The notes beneath the pieces were generated by a model, which worked only from the letters and a program-made list of their open reading frames with translations, was not told the origin of the DNA and searched no databases. Of a stretch of DNA of 57,199 bases, positions 17,369 to 27,332 are shown in pieces. Within the stretch, counting starts at the first letter, position 1; every line of letters begins with the position of its first letter. Origin of the DNA: Mesobacillus persicus (GTDB taxonomy: Bacteria > Bacillota > Bacilli > Bacillales > Cytobacillaceae); assembly GCF_900109925.1 (NCBI RefSeq), contig NZ_FOBW01000021.1:1-57199 (forward strand), written 5' to 3'. Made by a program: the position numbers and the translations under genes.

Positions 17369-18007
17369 TTACACATGACTTTTGCCGTCATTATTCACAA
17401 TCACAGAAAGTTTTCGCAGAACAACTTTCATCACATGCGCATACTCTTCGTCTCCAAACCACAAGTAGAGAATTCGGTAGTCATTGTAAATATCAAGCAT
17501 GCTGTCGATGAGACTCTTTTTCATGCCTTTTTTTCGCAACTCCTCTTTTTCCGATTTTCGCTTTGAAGAAGTTTGCTTTTTTTCTTCTGGTGCAGATAAA
17601 GCTTTCTTGTCTTTCTTGTCTGTATTCCATAGTAAGCCAAACTTCTTGATGAAAACATCGGCACTCTCGGCGTCTGCGATAAGCGTTAATTCCTCTTCCC
17701 CAGCTTCGAGCCATTCTCCGTCCTTAATACGTGAAAGCTCATAAATGATATCCTCCCAGGAGTCTTCCTTGTAGCGCCAGATTTCCGTTCGGAACCCGAC
17801 GATTTTAAATAAATCGGAGCCATATCCTTTCACCTGGACAACATCACCGAAAAAAAACTTATATTCTATATCAATATGCTCTTTTTCAAGGAGCTTTCCT
17901 TCATATTCATCTAACGGCAATAGGCTAGATTCAAGATACAGCCCTTGACCCTTGTTTATTTCATATACATATAGTCCGTCAAGCCATTTTACATTTGTTA
18001 ATTTGCT
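17369..18007 (-). CDS. Conserved hypothetical with SH3-like part (cassette copy 1)
   Basis: The clear coding part is 183 residues from a TTG at 17918-17920: FFFGDVVQVKGYGSDLFKIVGFR (cannot exceed family proof) looks like an SH3/KOW-like barrel, followed by a charged linker (EKKQTSSKRKSEKEELRKK) and a helical end. The same frame stays open upstream to about 18035 and the extra residues (KWLDGLYVYEINKGQGLYLE) are shared with the second copy at 29.3-30.0 kb, so the true protein is longer, but no ATG/GTG/TTG with a ribosome binding site is visible; the N-terminus may be damaged. Function unknown. Confidence 0.6.
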   Translation of the reverse strand, partial: SKLTNVKWLDGLYVYEINKGQGLYLESSLLPLDEYEGKLLEKEHIDIEYKFFFGDVVQVKGYGSDLFKIVGFRTEIWRYKEDSWEDIIYELSRIKDGEWLEAGEEELTLIADAESADVFIKKFGLLWNTDKKDKKALSAPEEKKQTSSKRKSEKEELRKKGMKKSLIDSMLDIYNDYRILYLWFGDEEYAHVMKVVLRKLSVIVNNDGKSHV

Positions 18008-18065
18008 ATTTTTATTGGTTGTAGAAAAAGTTACCTAAATATATATCCGTTTCGTCCTAAGTACA

Positions 18066-18099
18066 AAAAGAAAACTCGGATACCTAATAGTACCCGAGG
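18066..18099 (-). terminator. Rho-independent terminator
   Basis: CTCGGGTAC-6-GTATCCGAG then TTTTCTTTTT on the minus strand, directly past the 42-residue gene; the duplicate cassette has the same hairpin at 30009-30041. Confidence 0.8.
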
Positions 18100-18228
18100 T
18101 TAGCTTACTTTGTCATTACCCTTTTTATCTTTATCATTTGGCTTTTTAATTTTATTCGTTAATTCAATTAATCCCCTTGCGGCTTGCTCAGCATTAAATG
18201 TTCCCTTTTCTGCGTATTTTACCTTCAT
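18100..18228 (-). CDS. Small conserved protein (42 aa), cassette copy 1
   Basis: A 42-residue protein, MKVKYAEKGTFNAEQAARGL at the start and a charged Lys/Asp tail. RBS GAGGTG 8 bases upstream, terminator just after the stop. A second intact copy at 30042-30170 differs at only five or so residues, while the neighbouring larger gene decayed there, so the small gene seems to be the part kept under selection. Function unknown. Confidence 0.7.
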   Translation of the reverse strand: MKVKYAEKGTFNAEQAARGLIELTNKIKKPNDKDKKGNDKVS

Positions 18229-18445
18229 GATGTGAACACCTCATAGCAAAATATGCGTGAGGTCTCTGTTTTTTATCTTGTCTTATGCATTTTTTTCGAG
18301 GTCCATGTTACAAAGGTTATTACAGAAAGCACAGGTTACTTGAATAAGCTAAAATTACTATGAGCCAAACTATGCAAGGTTTGTGCCATAAATTATCGTT
18401 TGTTATCTTATTAGGAGTAACCTACTCCTTTTTAATTGGTATTTG

Positions 18446-18646
18446 TCAGCCACCTTCTATACAAGTTGTATTAGAACTTCCAACAACAGAATTTAAATCC
18501 TGAAGTAGTGAAGGAAGTATATTACTTTCAACCAAGATATTTAATGGTTGTTTCGTAAGTGACACATTATATTTTATAAATACAGCTTCTGTTTCACTCC
18601 AAACATCAACAATTGCTTCAGGTGTCATATTCGACTGTATGACCAT
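18446..18646 (-). CDS. Small conserved protein (66 aa) of the permease operon
   Basis: A 66-residue protein with a helical N-terminus (SNMTPEAIVDVWSETEAVF) and a Cys near the C-terminus in SSNTTCIEGG. RBS GGTGAG. It lies 92 bases behind the thioredoxin-like gene in the same direction and is likely the last gene of the arsR-permease-thioredoxin operon. The N-terminal form (WSETEAVFIKYNV) recalls DUF542/DUF1858-like short domains but I cannot assign it. Confidence 0.6.
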   Translation of the reverse strand: MVIQSNMTPEAIVDVWSETEAVFIKYNVSLTKQPLNILVESNILPSLLQDLNSVVGSSNTTCIEGG

Positions 18647-18738
18647 TTAGTTCTCACCACTTCTCAGTATTTTCATCTTAAAATAACCCCAAATATTCTA
18701 ATGTGTCTATGCAGTTCAATCTTTGTATAGATTTTTAT

Positions 18739-18972
18739 CTATTTTTCAAGAATTTTAACGATGTCTTTTGGTTTCAAAACCTTGCCAGTTGAGACGACTT
18801 TTTCATCAATTACTAATGCAGGGGTCGACATTACGCCATAAGCCATGATGTCTGGTATCTCTGTAACTTTAATAACTTCGGCGTTTCTCCCTACCTCTTT
18901 AAGCGCTGCCTCCGTGTTTTCACCTAGTTGAACACATTTTTTACATCCTGTACCTAAAATTTTAATAACCAT
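18739..18972 (-). CDS. Small thioredoxin-fold protein
   Basis: A 77-residue minimal thioredoxin-fold protein with the redox motif GCKKC at residues 9-13 and cis-Pro in STPALVIDE, of the kind annotated as redox-active disulfide protein 2. These are usually found next to COG0701 permeases, exactly as here: the permease gene ends 52 bases upstream. RBS AAGGAGAG before the ATG at 18972; the longer frame to 19065 overlaps the permease end and has no ribosome binding site. Confidence 0.88.
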   Translation of the reverse strand: MVIKILGTGCKKCVQLGENTEAALKEVGRNAEVIKVTEIPDIMAYGVMSTPALVIDEKVVSTGKVLKPKDIVKILEK

Positions 18973-19024
18973 CCTAATCTCTCTCCTTCGTTTCTGAATA
19001 TAATTTCTAACCATAAAGACGCAC

Positions 19025-20038
19025 TTATAGTAATAGATGACCAAAGGCGTTAAACGTGTAGCCAATGATGAGAATCCCTACTGTGACAATACCAATGAAA
19101 ATGACTAATAATCTCGTTTTAACAACTTTCTTTAACATGATGAGAGATGGTAGAGATAGTGCTGTTACACTCATCATGAACGCTAACGCTGTACCAATGC
19201 CGACCCCTTTCGCAACCAAGGCTTCTGCAATTGGAAGTGTGCCGAATATATCTGCATACATCGGGGTACCTATAATTGTTGCTAACGGTACAGAGTACCA
19301 TTTATCCTGACCAAGCAACGCAGTGATAACCGATTCAGGAATCCAGTTATGAATCGCCGCTCCAATGCCAACACCAATTAGGATGTATAACCACACCTTT
19401 TGGATTATTTCCACTACCTGATCCTTCGAATAATCCAATCGTTCACGGGTAGTCAACTCTTCTTGAGTGGCACTAATCATTTGATTGCTATAAACAAACG
19501 ACTCTACATACTTCTCAAGTTTCAATTTACTAATGATAGTTCCCCCAATCACGGCAAGAACAAGACCTACCACCACATAGGCAATTGCAATCCGCCAGTT
19601 AAAAATACTTGCAAGTAAAATAACGGATGCTAAATCAACTAATGGCGATGATATTAAAAATGAAAAGGTCACTCCAATTGGGAGCCCAGCGCTTGTAAAC
19701 CCAATAAATAACGGAATGGACGAGCAAGAGCAAAATGGGGTAACGGTTCCGAGTAAAGCGCTTAAAATATTGGCTGTTAGCCCCTTAAAGCGACTTAATA
19801 TTTTCTTCGTTCTCTCGGGTGGAAAGTAGCTTTGAATATACGATATGAAGAAAATCAGGACAGAAAGTAAGATGAAAATTTTAATCACATCATAAATAAA
19901 GAAGTGAATACTGCCTCCTACTCTGCTAATGGGATCCAACCCGAATCCTTTTTCTATTAAAACCGTTACTAAATGATGTAGCCACTCCATTTTGAGTAGC
20001 TGGTTGTTCAACCATTCAAAAATAAACACAGGACCCAT
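19025..20038 (-). CDS. COG0701 permease (ArsP/UPF0718 family)
   Basis: A 337-residue membrane protein with eight or more helices, the conserved TPFCSCSSIPLFIGF (about residues 100-114) with its Cys-rich site, and GTPMYADIFGTLPIAEAL near 255. Relatives include ArsP, which exports trivalent organoarsenicals, and permeases of unknown metal(loid) substrate. It is preceded by an ArsR gene and followed by a small thioredoxin, supporting a metalloid role. AGGAG abuts the ATG at 20038; a GTG at 20029 has better spacing and could be the real start. Confidence 0.85.
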   Translation of the reverse strand: MGPVFIFEWLNNQLLKMEWLHHLVTVLIEKGFGLDPISRVGGSIHFFIYDVIKIFILLSVLIFFISYIQSYFPPERTKKILSRFKGLTANILSALLGTVTPFCSCSSIPLFIGFTSAGLPIGVTFSFLISSPLVDLASVILLASIFNWRIAIAYVVVGLVLAVIGGTIISKLKLEKYVESFVYSNQMISATQEELTTRERLDYSKDQVVEIIQKVWLYILIGVGIGAAIHNWIPESVITALLGQDKWYSVPLATIIGTPMYADIFGTLPIAEALVAKGVGIGTALAFMMSVTALSLPSLIMLKKVVKTRLLVIFIGIVTVGILIIGYTFNAFGHLLL

Positions 20039-20062
20039 CTCCTAAGAATATTTAGCATTTGA

Positions 20063-20413
20063 TTAATTGTTTAGAAGTGGTAAGACAGGTGTGAGTTTCT
20101 CCTTGTTTACACGATAAATTGTAAACTTTCCCTCTCGCCTTGATTCTATAACTCCACCTTTTTCCATAATTTTCAGATGATGGCTGATGGTAGAACTGGC
20201 TCCGTCTAAAGCTGCCACGATTTCACACATACATAAATCTTCCAGCCACAATAAGGAGATAATTCTCAGCCTAGTTTCATCAGCCAAGCCCTTAAAAAAG
20301 CCAGCTGAACTTTCTAATTTATTACTACTTAAAGTAATCGGGAATTGTTTCTCCGCATCCCCACGAATCCCACACATTTCTTCATTCGATTTCAGGCTCC
20401 ATGTTGTTCCCAC
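20063..20413 (-). CDS. ArsR/SmtB-family repressor of the permease operon
   Basis: A 116-residue winged-helix metalloregulator. The metal-binding alpha-3 motif reads LEDLCMCEI, the CxC arsenic/metal type, followed by the recognition helix SSTISHHLKIMEKGGVI and wing RREGKFTIYRV. It starts with GTG, 8 bases after GGAG. First gene of the operon with the permease, thioredoxin-like protein and the 66-residue protein. It presumably binds the AACTA/TAGTT palindrome in its own promoter (20441-20457). Confidence 0.9.
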   Translation of the reverse strand: MGTTWSLKSNEEMCGIRGDAEKQFPITLSSNKLESSAGFFKGLADETRLRIISLLWLEDLCMCEIVAALDGASSTISHHLKIMEKGGVIESRREGKFTIYRVNKEKLTPVLPLLNN

Positions 20414-20433
20414 ATGATCAACTCCTCCATTTA

Positions 20434-20470
20434 ATTATAGAACTATTTTTCTAGTTTTATAGTTTTGTAA
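20434..20470 (-). promoter_or_regulatory. Promoter/operator of the permease operon
   Basis: On the minus strand TATAAT sits 17 bases before the GGAG box, and the palindrome AACTA-GAAAAA-TAGTT overlaps it. Position and symmetry suit an ArsR operator; assignment is by inference. Confidence 0.5.
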
Positions 20471-20489
20471 TTGACGTTTTTATTACAAA

Positions 20490-20672
20490 ATCGGTTGCAC
20501 TATCCAATACGGATATAAAATCATTAAGAAATAGACTAATAACGAAATTGCGATTCGAATCACATCTAGTAGTAATGAAATTACTTTGAACTTCTTTTAG
20601 AGAATAAATCAGAGCAATGGTAAATAACAAAGCAATGAGTGTGATTGGTGAAATCCTGACAAGAATTCATTT
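20490..20672 (-). pseudogene. Remnant of an ACR3-type arsenite efflux gene
   Basis: The minus strand encodes RISPITLIALLFTIALIYSL and, after a frameshift, LLLDVIRIAISLLVYFLM, which I recognise as a continuous inner part of ACR3/ArsB-type arsenite permeases (ISPITLIALLFT followed by LDVVRIAIPLLIYF). About 60 residues survive, with no start, no end and at least one frameshift. An ACR3 pump was therefore lost here; arsB further on does its job. Confidence 0.75.
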
Positions 20673-20737
20673 CCATTTCATTATTCCCTTTAGACTTCAA
20701 TTCGAAATCCCCCAGATAACCAAGATGGTTTTTGATT

Positions 20738-20774
20738 GAAAAACCGCAATCCGGTAAGGATTGCGGTAATTTGT
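20738..20774 (-). terminator. Rho-independent terminator
   Basis: ACCGCAATCC-TTACC-GGATTGCGGT followed by T5 on the minus strand. It ends the arsDA-hesB-phosphatase-trxB operon. Confidence 0.85.
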
Positions 20775-20783
20775 TCCTATAGT

Positions 20784-22188
<1,405 letters not shown>

Positions 22189-22205
22189 CTGTATACCCTC
22201 CTATG

Positions 22206-22484
22206 TTAACAACAGTCACTTTCATTGCCCTTTAAAACTAATGCTTTCCCATCTTCATTCAGGTCAAGAACCATCCCGTCTATATGCTCTTCTATATTCG
22301 GGTCAACCGCGACCTGAATTTGATTCATAGTTATTACCTTATCACTTACTTCTGGCTCATCCAGAGCCAGTCCAATCTGAGGCTTGCCTCAGCCAAAGCC
22401 AGCAAAGTAAACACGGATGCCTTTTGCCTCTCTATCGTTAAGTAGAGTTTGCAAGAAGTCCCTTGCATCATTCGTGATTTGCAT
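22206..22484 (-). CDS. HesB-like selenoprotein (in-frame TGA read as Sec)
   Basis: 92 residues if TGA at 22389-22391 is read through as residue 32. The frame runs from ATG with AAAGGA 10 bases upstream to TAA: MQITNDARDFLQTLL..., then GIRVYFAGFG-U-GKPQIGLALDEP, ending NESDCC. The TGA sits where IscA/HesB proteins have their first metal-ligand Cys (GGCSG), as in the known HesB-like (seleno)protein family. A 7-bp hairpin CTGGCTC-TGGAT-GAGCCAG at 22352-22370 puts its apical loop 25 bases after the TGA with G at loop position 2, which satisfies the bacterial SECIS rules. Alternatively it is a nonsense mutant. Confidence 0.8.
22352..22370 (-). promoter_or_regulatory. Candidate bacterial SECIS hairpin
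   Basis: Perfect 7-bp stem with a 5-base loop TGGAT inside the HesB-like coding frame, loop starting 25 bases after the in-frame TGA. Stem length, loop size, distance and the G in the first two loop positions match the published bSECIS consensus. Confidence 0.65.
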
Positions 22485-22514
22485 TGTTGTCGTCCTTTCG
22501 ATCTATTATTGATG

Positions 22515-24284
22515 TTATTCTAGGTATGACTTTAACCGCTCATACCCTTTGCGATCTTCATTAATAAGTGGCACGATGGCACACTTCTCTGCCAGTTCCT
22601 TTTCTACTTTAGAAATCCAGGATTCCTCAGCCACAGCCCTCCCTTTTAATACAGGGTCTTGTGTTTTCGTTGCGAAAAGGCTCTGGTTGATGATCCACCA
22701 TTTTGGCGAAATATCAGCACGCTCTAGATCCTTCTGTAATCGGCTTGCCTCCAATACAGGAGTGGCTTCTGCCAATGTTACAATGACGACACTTGTTTCC
22801 TGCGGGTTCCGAAGTCGGGGAAGGAGCTTTTTCGCACTTTCAGGTACTTCTCCTGTCGAGCGGGCAAGTTCTTTGTTATAGGACTGTGCTGCATCTAAGA
22901 GTAATAAGGTATGACCTGTCGGGGCCGTATCAATCACAACAACTTCATCTTCAGACCGTTCCACCACGTCCGCAAAAGCTCGGAAAACAGCAATCTCTTC
23001 TGTACATGGTGAGTTTAAATCTTCTTCTAGATAAGCTAATCCGGCCTCATCAAGACCTTCAGCCGCGTTTGATAAGACTTCTTTTTTATAAGAATCCACC
23101 TCTTGTACAGGGTCAATTCTGCTAATCGTCAACAACTCGCTTTTTTCACTATTACCGAACACGAAGTCCAAATGTGCAGCAGGGTCTGTTGTCGTTAAAT
23201 GCACTTTGTGTCCTTTTTCTACAAGACCCACTGCAATCGCAGAAGCCATTGTGGTTTTCCCAACTCCTCCCTTCCCCATCGTCAATATGACACGAGTTCC
23301 GTTCACAGAGAATTCGTTAATAACATCCTTCAAGTCTGGTAGGTTATGTTCCTTAATCTCCACGTTCTCTTGTGATGCGGGCATTGTGTAATGATTAACA
23401 AAATGGCGAAGGCCATCAAGCCCTGTTAGGGAGTAAGAAACAAACGGTAAGGAAAAGACACCAACCTGTTTTAAGCCTTCCGGAATGTTCTTTATGCTAT
23501 TCTGTTGCCTTTGATAAAAAGAAGTCGAAACCTCATCTTCCGGTACGTAAGTTTTCATTAATCCATTCACAATAAGATATTGGTTCTGAATGCCGATTTC
23601 TTTTAATTCTAATGCGGCTCGATTCGCTTCTAGCAGGGAAGACTCATCCGGTCTTGCAACAAGGACTAATGTTGTCTTTTCAGGGTCAGACAGAGCTTCT
23701 ACTGTTCGACTATAGATTTCTTTCTTTTCCCCCAAGCCGGATAGAGGACCCAGACAAGAAGCTCCATGCGTACTCTCTTCTAAAAATCCGCTCCATGCAG
23801 TTGGTAACTGCAACAATCTTAGCGTATGACCTGTCGGGGCCGTATCAAAAATGATATGATCAAATCCTTCGACAATCTTTGGGTCTGCAAGTAAACTCGT
23901 AAATTCATCGAATGCTGCAATCTCGACTGTACAAGCCCCTGATAGTTGCTCCTCCATTGTTGCTACAACAGACTCTGGAAGGACCCCGCGGTATGGGCCC
24001 ACTACTTTTTCCCGGTATGTGTGGGCAGCTTCTTCCGGATCTAGATTACAAGCAAAGAGGTTTTCTACTTCTGGAATGGGTTTTGGAGTGTTCGTCAAGT
24101 CCACTTCCAATACATCTTGAAGGTTGGATGCCGGATCTGTACTTACGAGCAACACCTTCTTCCCCTCATCAGCAAGTGATACCGCCGTAGCGCACGCTGT
24201 TGAAGTCTTTCCAACGCCGCCTTTTCCTGTAAAGAATATAAACGGAGTATGAACATTCTTCTTTGGATTAAAAGGTTGGAACAT
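22515..24284 (-). CDS. arsA: Arsenical pump-driving ATPase ArsA
   Basis: A 589-residue tandem ATPase that energises ArsB. Two P-loops GKGGVGKT at about residues 20 and 335, two signal motifs DTAPTGHTLRLLQLP and DTAPTGHTLLLLDAA, and the metalloid-binding cysteines in SGACTVEIAAF, GASCLGPL and NSPCTEEIAVF. The gene overlaps or abuts arsD: a GTG at 24293 overlaps the arsD stop (GTGA), while the ATG at 24284 gives the family N-terminus MFQPFNPKKN; I use the latter with low certainty about the start. Confidence 0.95.
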   Translation of the reverse strand: MFQPFNPKKNVHTPFIFFTGKGGVGKTSTACATAVSLADEGKKVLLVSTDPASNLQDVLEVDLTNTPKPIPEVENLFACNLDPEEAAHTYREKVVGPYRGVLPESVVATMEEQLSGACTVEIAAFDEFTSLLADPKIVEGFDHIIFDTAPTGHTLRLLQLPTAWSGFLEESTHGASCLGPLSGLGEKKEIYSRTVEALSDPEKTTLVLVARPDESSLLEANRAALELKEIGIQNQYLIVNGLMKTYVPEDEVSTSFYQRQQNSIKNIPEGLKQVGVFSLPFVSYSLTGLDGLRHFVNHYTMPASQENVEIKEHNLPDLKDVINEFSVNGTRVILTMGKGGVGKTTMASAIAVGLVEKGHKVHLTTTDPAAHLDFVFGNSEKSELLTISRIDPVQEVDSYKKEVLSNAAEGLDEAGLAYLEEDLNSPCTEEIAVFRAFADVVERSEDEVVVIDTAPTGHTLLLLDAAQSYNKELARSTGEVPESAKKLLPRLRNPQETSVVIVTLAEATPVLEASRLQKDLERADISPKWWIINQSLFATKTQDPVLKGRAVAEESWISKVEKELAEKCAIVPLINEDRKGYERLKSYLE

Positions 24285-24289
24285 GCTTC

Positions 24290-24652
24290 TCACTTCTTTC
24301 CTAAAAGATTAAGATTGTTATTCACTTTCTTTTCTTTCAATTCTTCTAAATTTAAATCAAACCACTCAGAAAGCTGCTCGTTCGTAGGGTAACCTCCCAC
24401 AATGACCACTTCTCCGTCTAACATAGTGATTGGTAGGGAATCAGGGCCTTTTTCATGAAGAACTTTCGTTATTTTTTCATTCTCCGCAAACTTTGAAGGT
24501 TCGCTAGCAAGATTATACCGCTTAATATCAAATCCTTTATTCTCTAAAAGAAAGAATGCTGTGGCAACTCTTGTTAACTCAGGATCGACACTTGGCCCAC
24601 AAACACCTGTAGGACAGCAAAGGGCTGGATCAAAGACTTCAACTTTCCTCAT
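24290..24652 (-). CDS. arsD: Arsenic metallochaperone ArsD
   Basis: A 120-residue thioredoxin-fold chaperone that hands As(III) to ArsA and weakly represses the operon. The metalloid site is Cys12-Cys13-Cys18 in LCCPTGVCG. The end of the sequence is helical and loosely conserved. First gene of the arsD-arsA-hesB-phosphatase-trxB operon, with GGGGGA 9 bases before the ATG and an operator-like promoter at 24676-24709. Confidence 0.95.
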   Translation of the reverse strand: MRKVEVFDPALCCPTGVCGPSVDPELTRVATAFFLLENKGFDIKRYNLASEPSKFAENEKITKVLHEKGPDSLPITMLDGEVVIVGGYPTNEQLSEWFDLNLEELKEKKVNNNLNLLGKK

Positions 24653-24675
24653 AATTTATTCCCCCTATATTTTAT

Positions 24676-24710
24676 ATAAGTATTTGCTTATATAATAAAA
24701 TACTTATACA
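24676..24710 (-). promoter_or_regulatory. Promoter/operator of the arsDA operon (ArsR site)
   Basis: The minus strand has TATAAGTA-18-TACTTATA with the block TATAAGTxxxTTATTATATA. The same block occurs before arsR at 26953-26990, so one ArsR probably controls both operons. Confidence 0.6.
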
Positions 24711-24792
24711 TAGAATTCAAGCAATTGAATGTAAAGATTTTGTTAAGAGCAAAAAACGATTATGCAAGATATTTAATATGGATGGGACTTAT

Positions 24793-24828
24793 AAAAAAAC
24801 CAAGAGAAAGTTCTCTTGGTTTTTTTAA
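24793..24828 (-). terminator. Rho-independent terminator
   Basis: AAACCAAGAG-AAAG-TTCTCTTGGTTT flanked by A and T runs, just past the arsC stop. It separates arsRBC from arsDA. Confidence 0.9.
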
Positions 24829-24830
24829 CA

Positions 24831-25250
24831 TTATTCACCTGTTTCAGAAAATCGTTTAATCCTGTCTCCTACCTCATCACGAACTCGTTGGAAGAAGGCC
24901 CACTTTTCTTCATCGGTTCCCACCGCTTTAGCTGGATCATCGAAGCCCCAATGTTCCCGTTTAACATGAGGAGGCGTTACCGGACACTTGTCTGCAGCAT
25001 CTCCACATAAAGTCACGACTAAATCAGCATTGTTTAATATCTCAGGGTCGATAATATCAGAAGTTTGATTAGAAATATCAATATCAGCTTCCTTCATAGC
25101 TTTTACTGCATTCGGGTTTAAGCCATGAGCTTCAATTCCCGCACTGTATACGTTCCACTCATCTCCTAAGTATTTCTTTGCCCATCCCTCAGCCATCTGG
25201 CTTCTGCATGAATTGCCTGTACATAAGAAGTAAATTGTTTTTTTAGACAT
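24831..25250 (-). CDS. arsC: Arsenate reductase ArsC (thioredoxin-coupled)
   Basis: A 139-residue LMW-phosphatase-fold reductase of arsenate to arsenite, the same length as B. subtilis ArsC. P-loop CTGNSCRS with Cys10, and the redox pair Cys82/Cys89 in LCGDAADKC at exactly the B. subtilis positions. Reduced by thioredoxin, for which trxB lies in the next operon. 27 bases after arsB; third gene of arsR-arsB-arsC. Confidence 0.97.
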   Translation of the reverse strand: MSKKTIYFLCTGNSCRSQMAEGWAKKYLGDEWNVYSAGIEAHGLNPNAVKAMKEADIDISNQTSDIIDPEILNNADLVVTLCGDAADKCPVTPPHVKREHWGFDDPAKAVGTDEEKWAFFQRVRDEVGDRIKRFSETGE

Positions 25251-25277
25251 GAATGATTTCTCCTTTGTAAGTTAGAT

Positions 25278-26576
25278 TTAAGAAATAATTAACAACCATA
25301 GATAGAGACCCACTAATGTAATAAATAGGGTCGGAATCGTAAGAACAATACCTGTTTTAAAATAAGTTCCCCATGAAATTTTCACGCCTTTTAAACTTAA
25401 TACGTGAAGCCACAGCAAGGTTGCAAGTGATCCAATTGGCGTGATTTTTGGTCCTAGGTCAGACCCTATTACATTGGCATAAATTAAAGCCTCTCGTATT
25501 ACACCACTTGTATTCGTATCAGCAATCGCAAGGGCATCAATCATCACCGTCGGCATATTGTTCATTACTGACGAAAGAATGGCTGCAATAAAGCCCATTC
25601 CAATCGTTGCGGCAAATAGACCTTCATCAGCGGTTACCTGAATCACATCGGCTAATATATTCGTTAAGCCTACATTTCTTAATCCGTAAACCACAACATA
25701 CATACCTATGGAGAAAAAGACGATAGCCCAAGGGGCACCTTTAACAACATTGGCTGTTTGAACAGCAGGACTTTTCCTAGCCATTAATAAGAAGAAAATC
25801 GCCACGATGCCGGCAATAAAGGATACAGGGATGCCAATAAATTCACTGGCAAAGTAGCCTACTAAAAGAACAGCTAGAACGACCCAAGACAGTCGAAACA
25901 TTTTAGGATCACGAATGGCCTCATTAGGTCTCTTAAGTTGGGACATATCATAGTTCTTCGGAATACTCTTCCTAAAAAAGAGGTATAAAACTATAATACT
26001 TGCCGCTAACGAGAAAAGATTCGGTACAATCATTCTCGAAGCAAACTCGACAAAACCAATACCGAAAAAGTCCGCAGATACAATGTTGACCAGGTTACTT
26101 ACCACTAATGGAAGCGATGTAGTATCAGCAATAAACCCACTCGCAATGATAAATGGAAACACCATTTTCTCATTAAAGTTCAAATTACGAACCATTGCTA
26201 ACACAATCGGAGTCAAAATAAGCGCAGCCCCGTCATTGGCAAAAAATGCAGCCACTAATGCACCCAGAATGGATACATACACAAACATTCGAACTCCATT
26301 TCCCTTAGCCGCTCTAGCCATATGAAGAGCTGACCATTCAAAGAAACCAATCTCGTCTAAAATAAGCGAGATAATGATAATGGCAATGAACGCTAGTGTG
26401 GCATTCCATACGATGGAGGTTACATCTAGTACATCTTGAAAATCAACCACCCCCACTAGCAAGGCCAGTATGGCTCCCCCGCAAGCCGACCACCCAATGG
26501 ACAATCCTTTTGGCTGCCAGATGACCAGAATGAGTGTAATCAAAAAAATCGCTGAAGCTAAAATCACTTGTGTCAT
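25278..26576 (-). CDS. arsB: Arsenite efflux transporter ArsB
   Basis: A 432-residue ArsB/NhaD-type permease with about twelve membrane helices; [14 protein letters not shown] and the second half [18 protein letters not shown] are the paired signatures of the ion transporter superfamily. It works alone or with ArsA. 15 bases behind arsR, one operon. Start ATG preceded by GAGGAGG. Confidence 0.96.
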   Translation of the reverse strand: MTQVILASAIFLITLILVIWQPKGLSIGWSACGGAILALLVGVVDFQDVLDVTSIVWNATLAFIAIIIISLILDEIGFFEWSALHMARAAKGNGVRMFVYVSILGALVAAFFANDGAALILTPIVLAMVRNLNFNEKMVFPFIIASGFIADTTSLPLVVSNLVNIVSADFFGIGFVEFASRMIVPNLFSLAASIIVLYLFFRKSIPKNYDMSQLKRPNEAIRDPKMFRLSWVVLAVLLVGYFASEFIGIPVSFIAGIVAIFFLLMARKSPAVQTANVVKGAPWAIVFFSIGMYVVVYGLRNVGLTNILADVIQVTADEGLFAATIGMGFIAAILSSVMNNMPTVMIDALAIADTNTSGVIREALIYANVIGSDLGPKITPIGSLATLLWLHVLSLKGVKISWGTYFKTGIVLTIPTLFITLVGLYLWLLIIS

Positions 26577-26591
26577 TTTCTTACCTCCTCA

Positions 26592-26936
26592 TCACTCACA
26601 AGAAATACGCAAGCCTTGTACTTCTAATTCTTTAAGTTTATATTCTTGGCTAGGAAGATGATGGAGTAAAGTTTGGATAATTGGATAATAATCGCTTTGC
26701 TTATTGAGTGAATAAAAAACCCACTGCCCTTTTCTGGCTTCTCGGACGATTCCTACGTCCTTCAATTTTCGAACATGCTGGCTGATAGCCGGCTGGCTGG
26801 TTTTAAAGATTTCAACAAATTCACAGACACAGCAATCATTTGTATCTAATAGCTTTACCATAGTCAAACGTGTTTTATCGCCAAGTAACTTTAAAATAGT
26901 GGCCACTTTATCTAGTTCAACATTCGATACGTTCAT
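26592..26936 (-). CDS. arsR: Arsenic repressor ArsR
   Basis: A 114-residue ArsR-family winged-helix repressor. The metalloid site is in NDCCVCEFV (Cys35, 36, 38), then SQPAISQHVRKL as recognition helix and RKGQWVFYSL as wing. First gene of arsR-arsB-arsC; GGGAGG before the ATG. Its likely operator lies at 26953-26990. Confidence 0.95.
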   Translation of the reverse strand: MNVSNVELDKVATILKLLGDKTRLTMVKLLDTNDCCVCEFVEIFKTSQPAISQHVRKLKDVGIVREARKGQWVFYSLNKQSDYYPIIQTLLHHLPSQEYKLKELEVQGLRISCE

Positions 26937-26952
26937 CTTACCTCCCTACCTT

Positions 26953-26992
26953 TCAAATATAAATATATAATAATTCACTTATATATTCAAAT
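26953..26992 (-). promoter_or_regulatory. Promoter/operator of arsRBC
   Basis: Minus strand TTGAAT, then TATAAGTGAATTATTATATA, followed by TTTGAA. It shares the TATAAGTxxxTTATTATATA block with the arsD promoter and begins and ends with TTGAAT/ATTTGAA half sites typical of ArsR operators. Confidence 0.6.
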
Positions 26993-27233
26993 GCCATTTT
27001 ATTGTTAGTTTTGAAATTCTCATTTATTTTTATTCAACTTCTTTTTTCTTTGTAGTTCTGGATGCTCGACAACATATGTATTCTTTTAACCTTTTTATTT
27101 AGTAAAAAACCGAGAAAAGATATGGTTGAAGTAAAATTAAGAGAAATATAAAGAGAAAACAACCATTCTTTCTGTGGTCATATTTACAAAAAATAAGCCC
27201 AGTTATTTTGGCTGGACCATGGTTAACGGTTAT

Positions 27234-27332
27234 TTAGATTTCACCATAGATATCAAATAATTCCCATAGTAGATGAAGACGACCAATGATAGCTAGCCCA
27301 ATAATAGGACTTGTATTACTTATTGCTTCCAT
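27234..27332 (-). pseudogene. Truncated DUF3368 (PIN-like) toxin
   Basis: The 32-codon frame MEAISNTSPIIGLAIIGR... is the start of a DUF3368 protein, normally about 160 residues with a PIN-type ribonuclease fold (ISNTSPLIALAxIGRLDLL). It stops after about 30 residues and nothing further downstream continues the domain. It overlaps the end of the UPF0175 antitoxin gene, the usual toxin-antitoxin order. Confidence 0.7.

Noticed and set aside
22206-22484. Two separate short genes on either side of the TGA
   Set aside because: The two halves together make one IscA/HesB fold in one frame, and the second half has no ribosome binding site or start.
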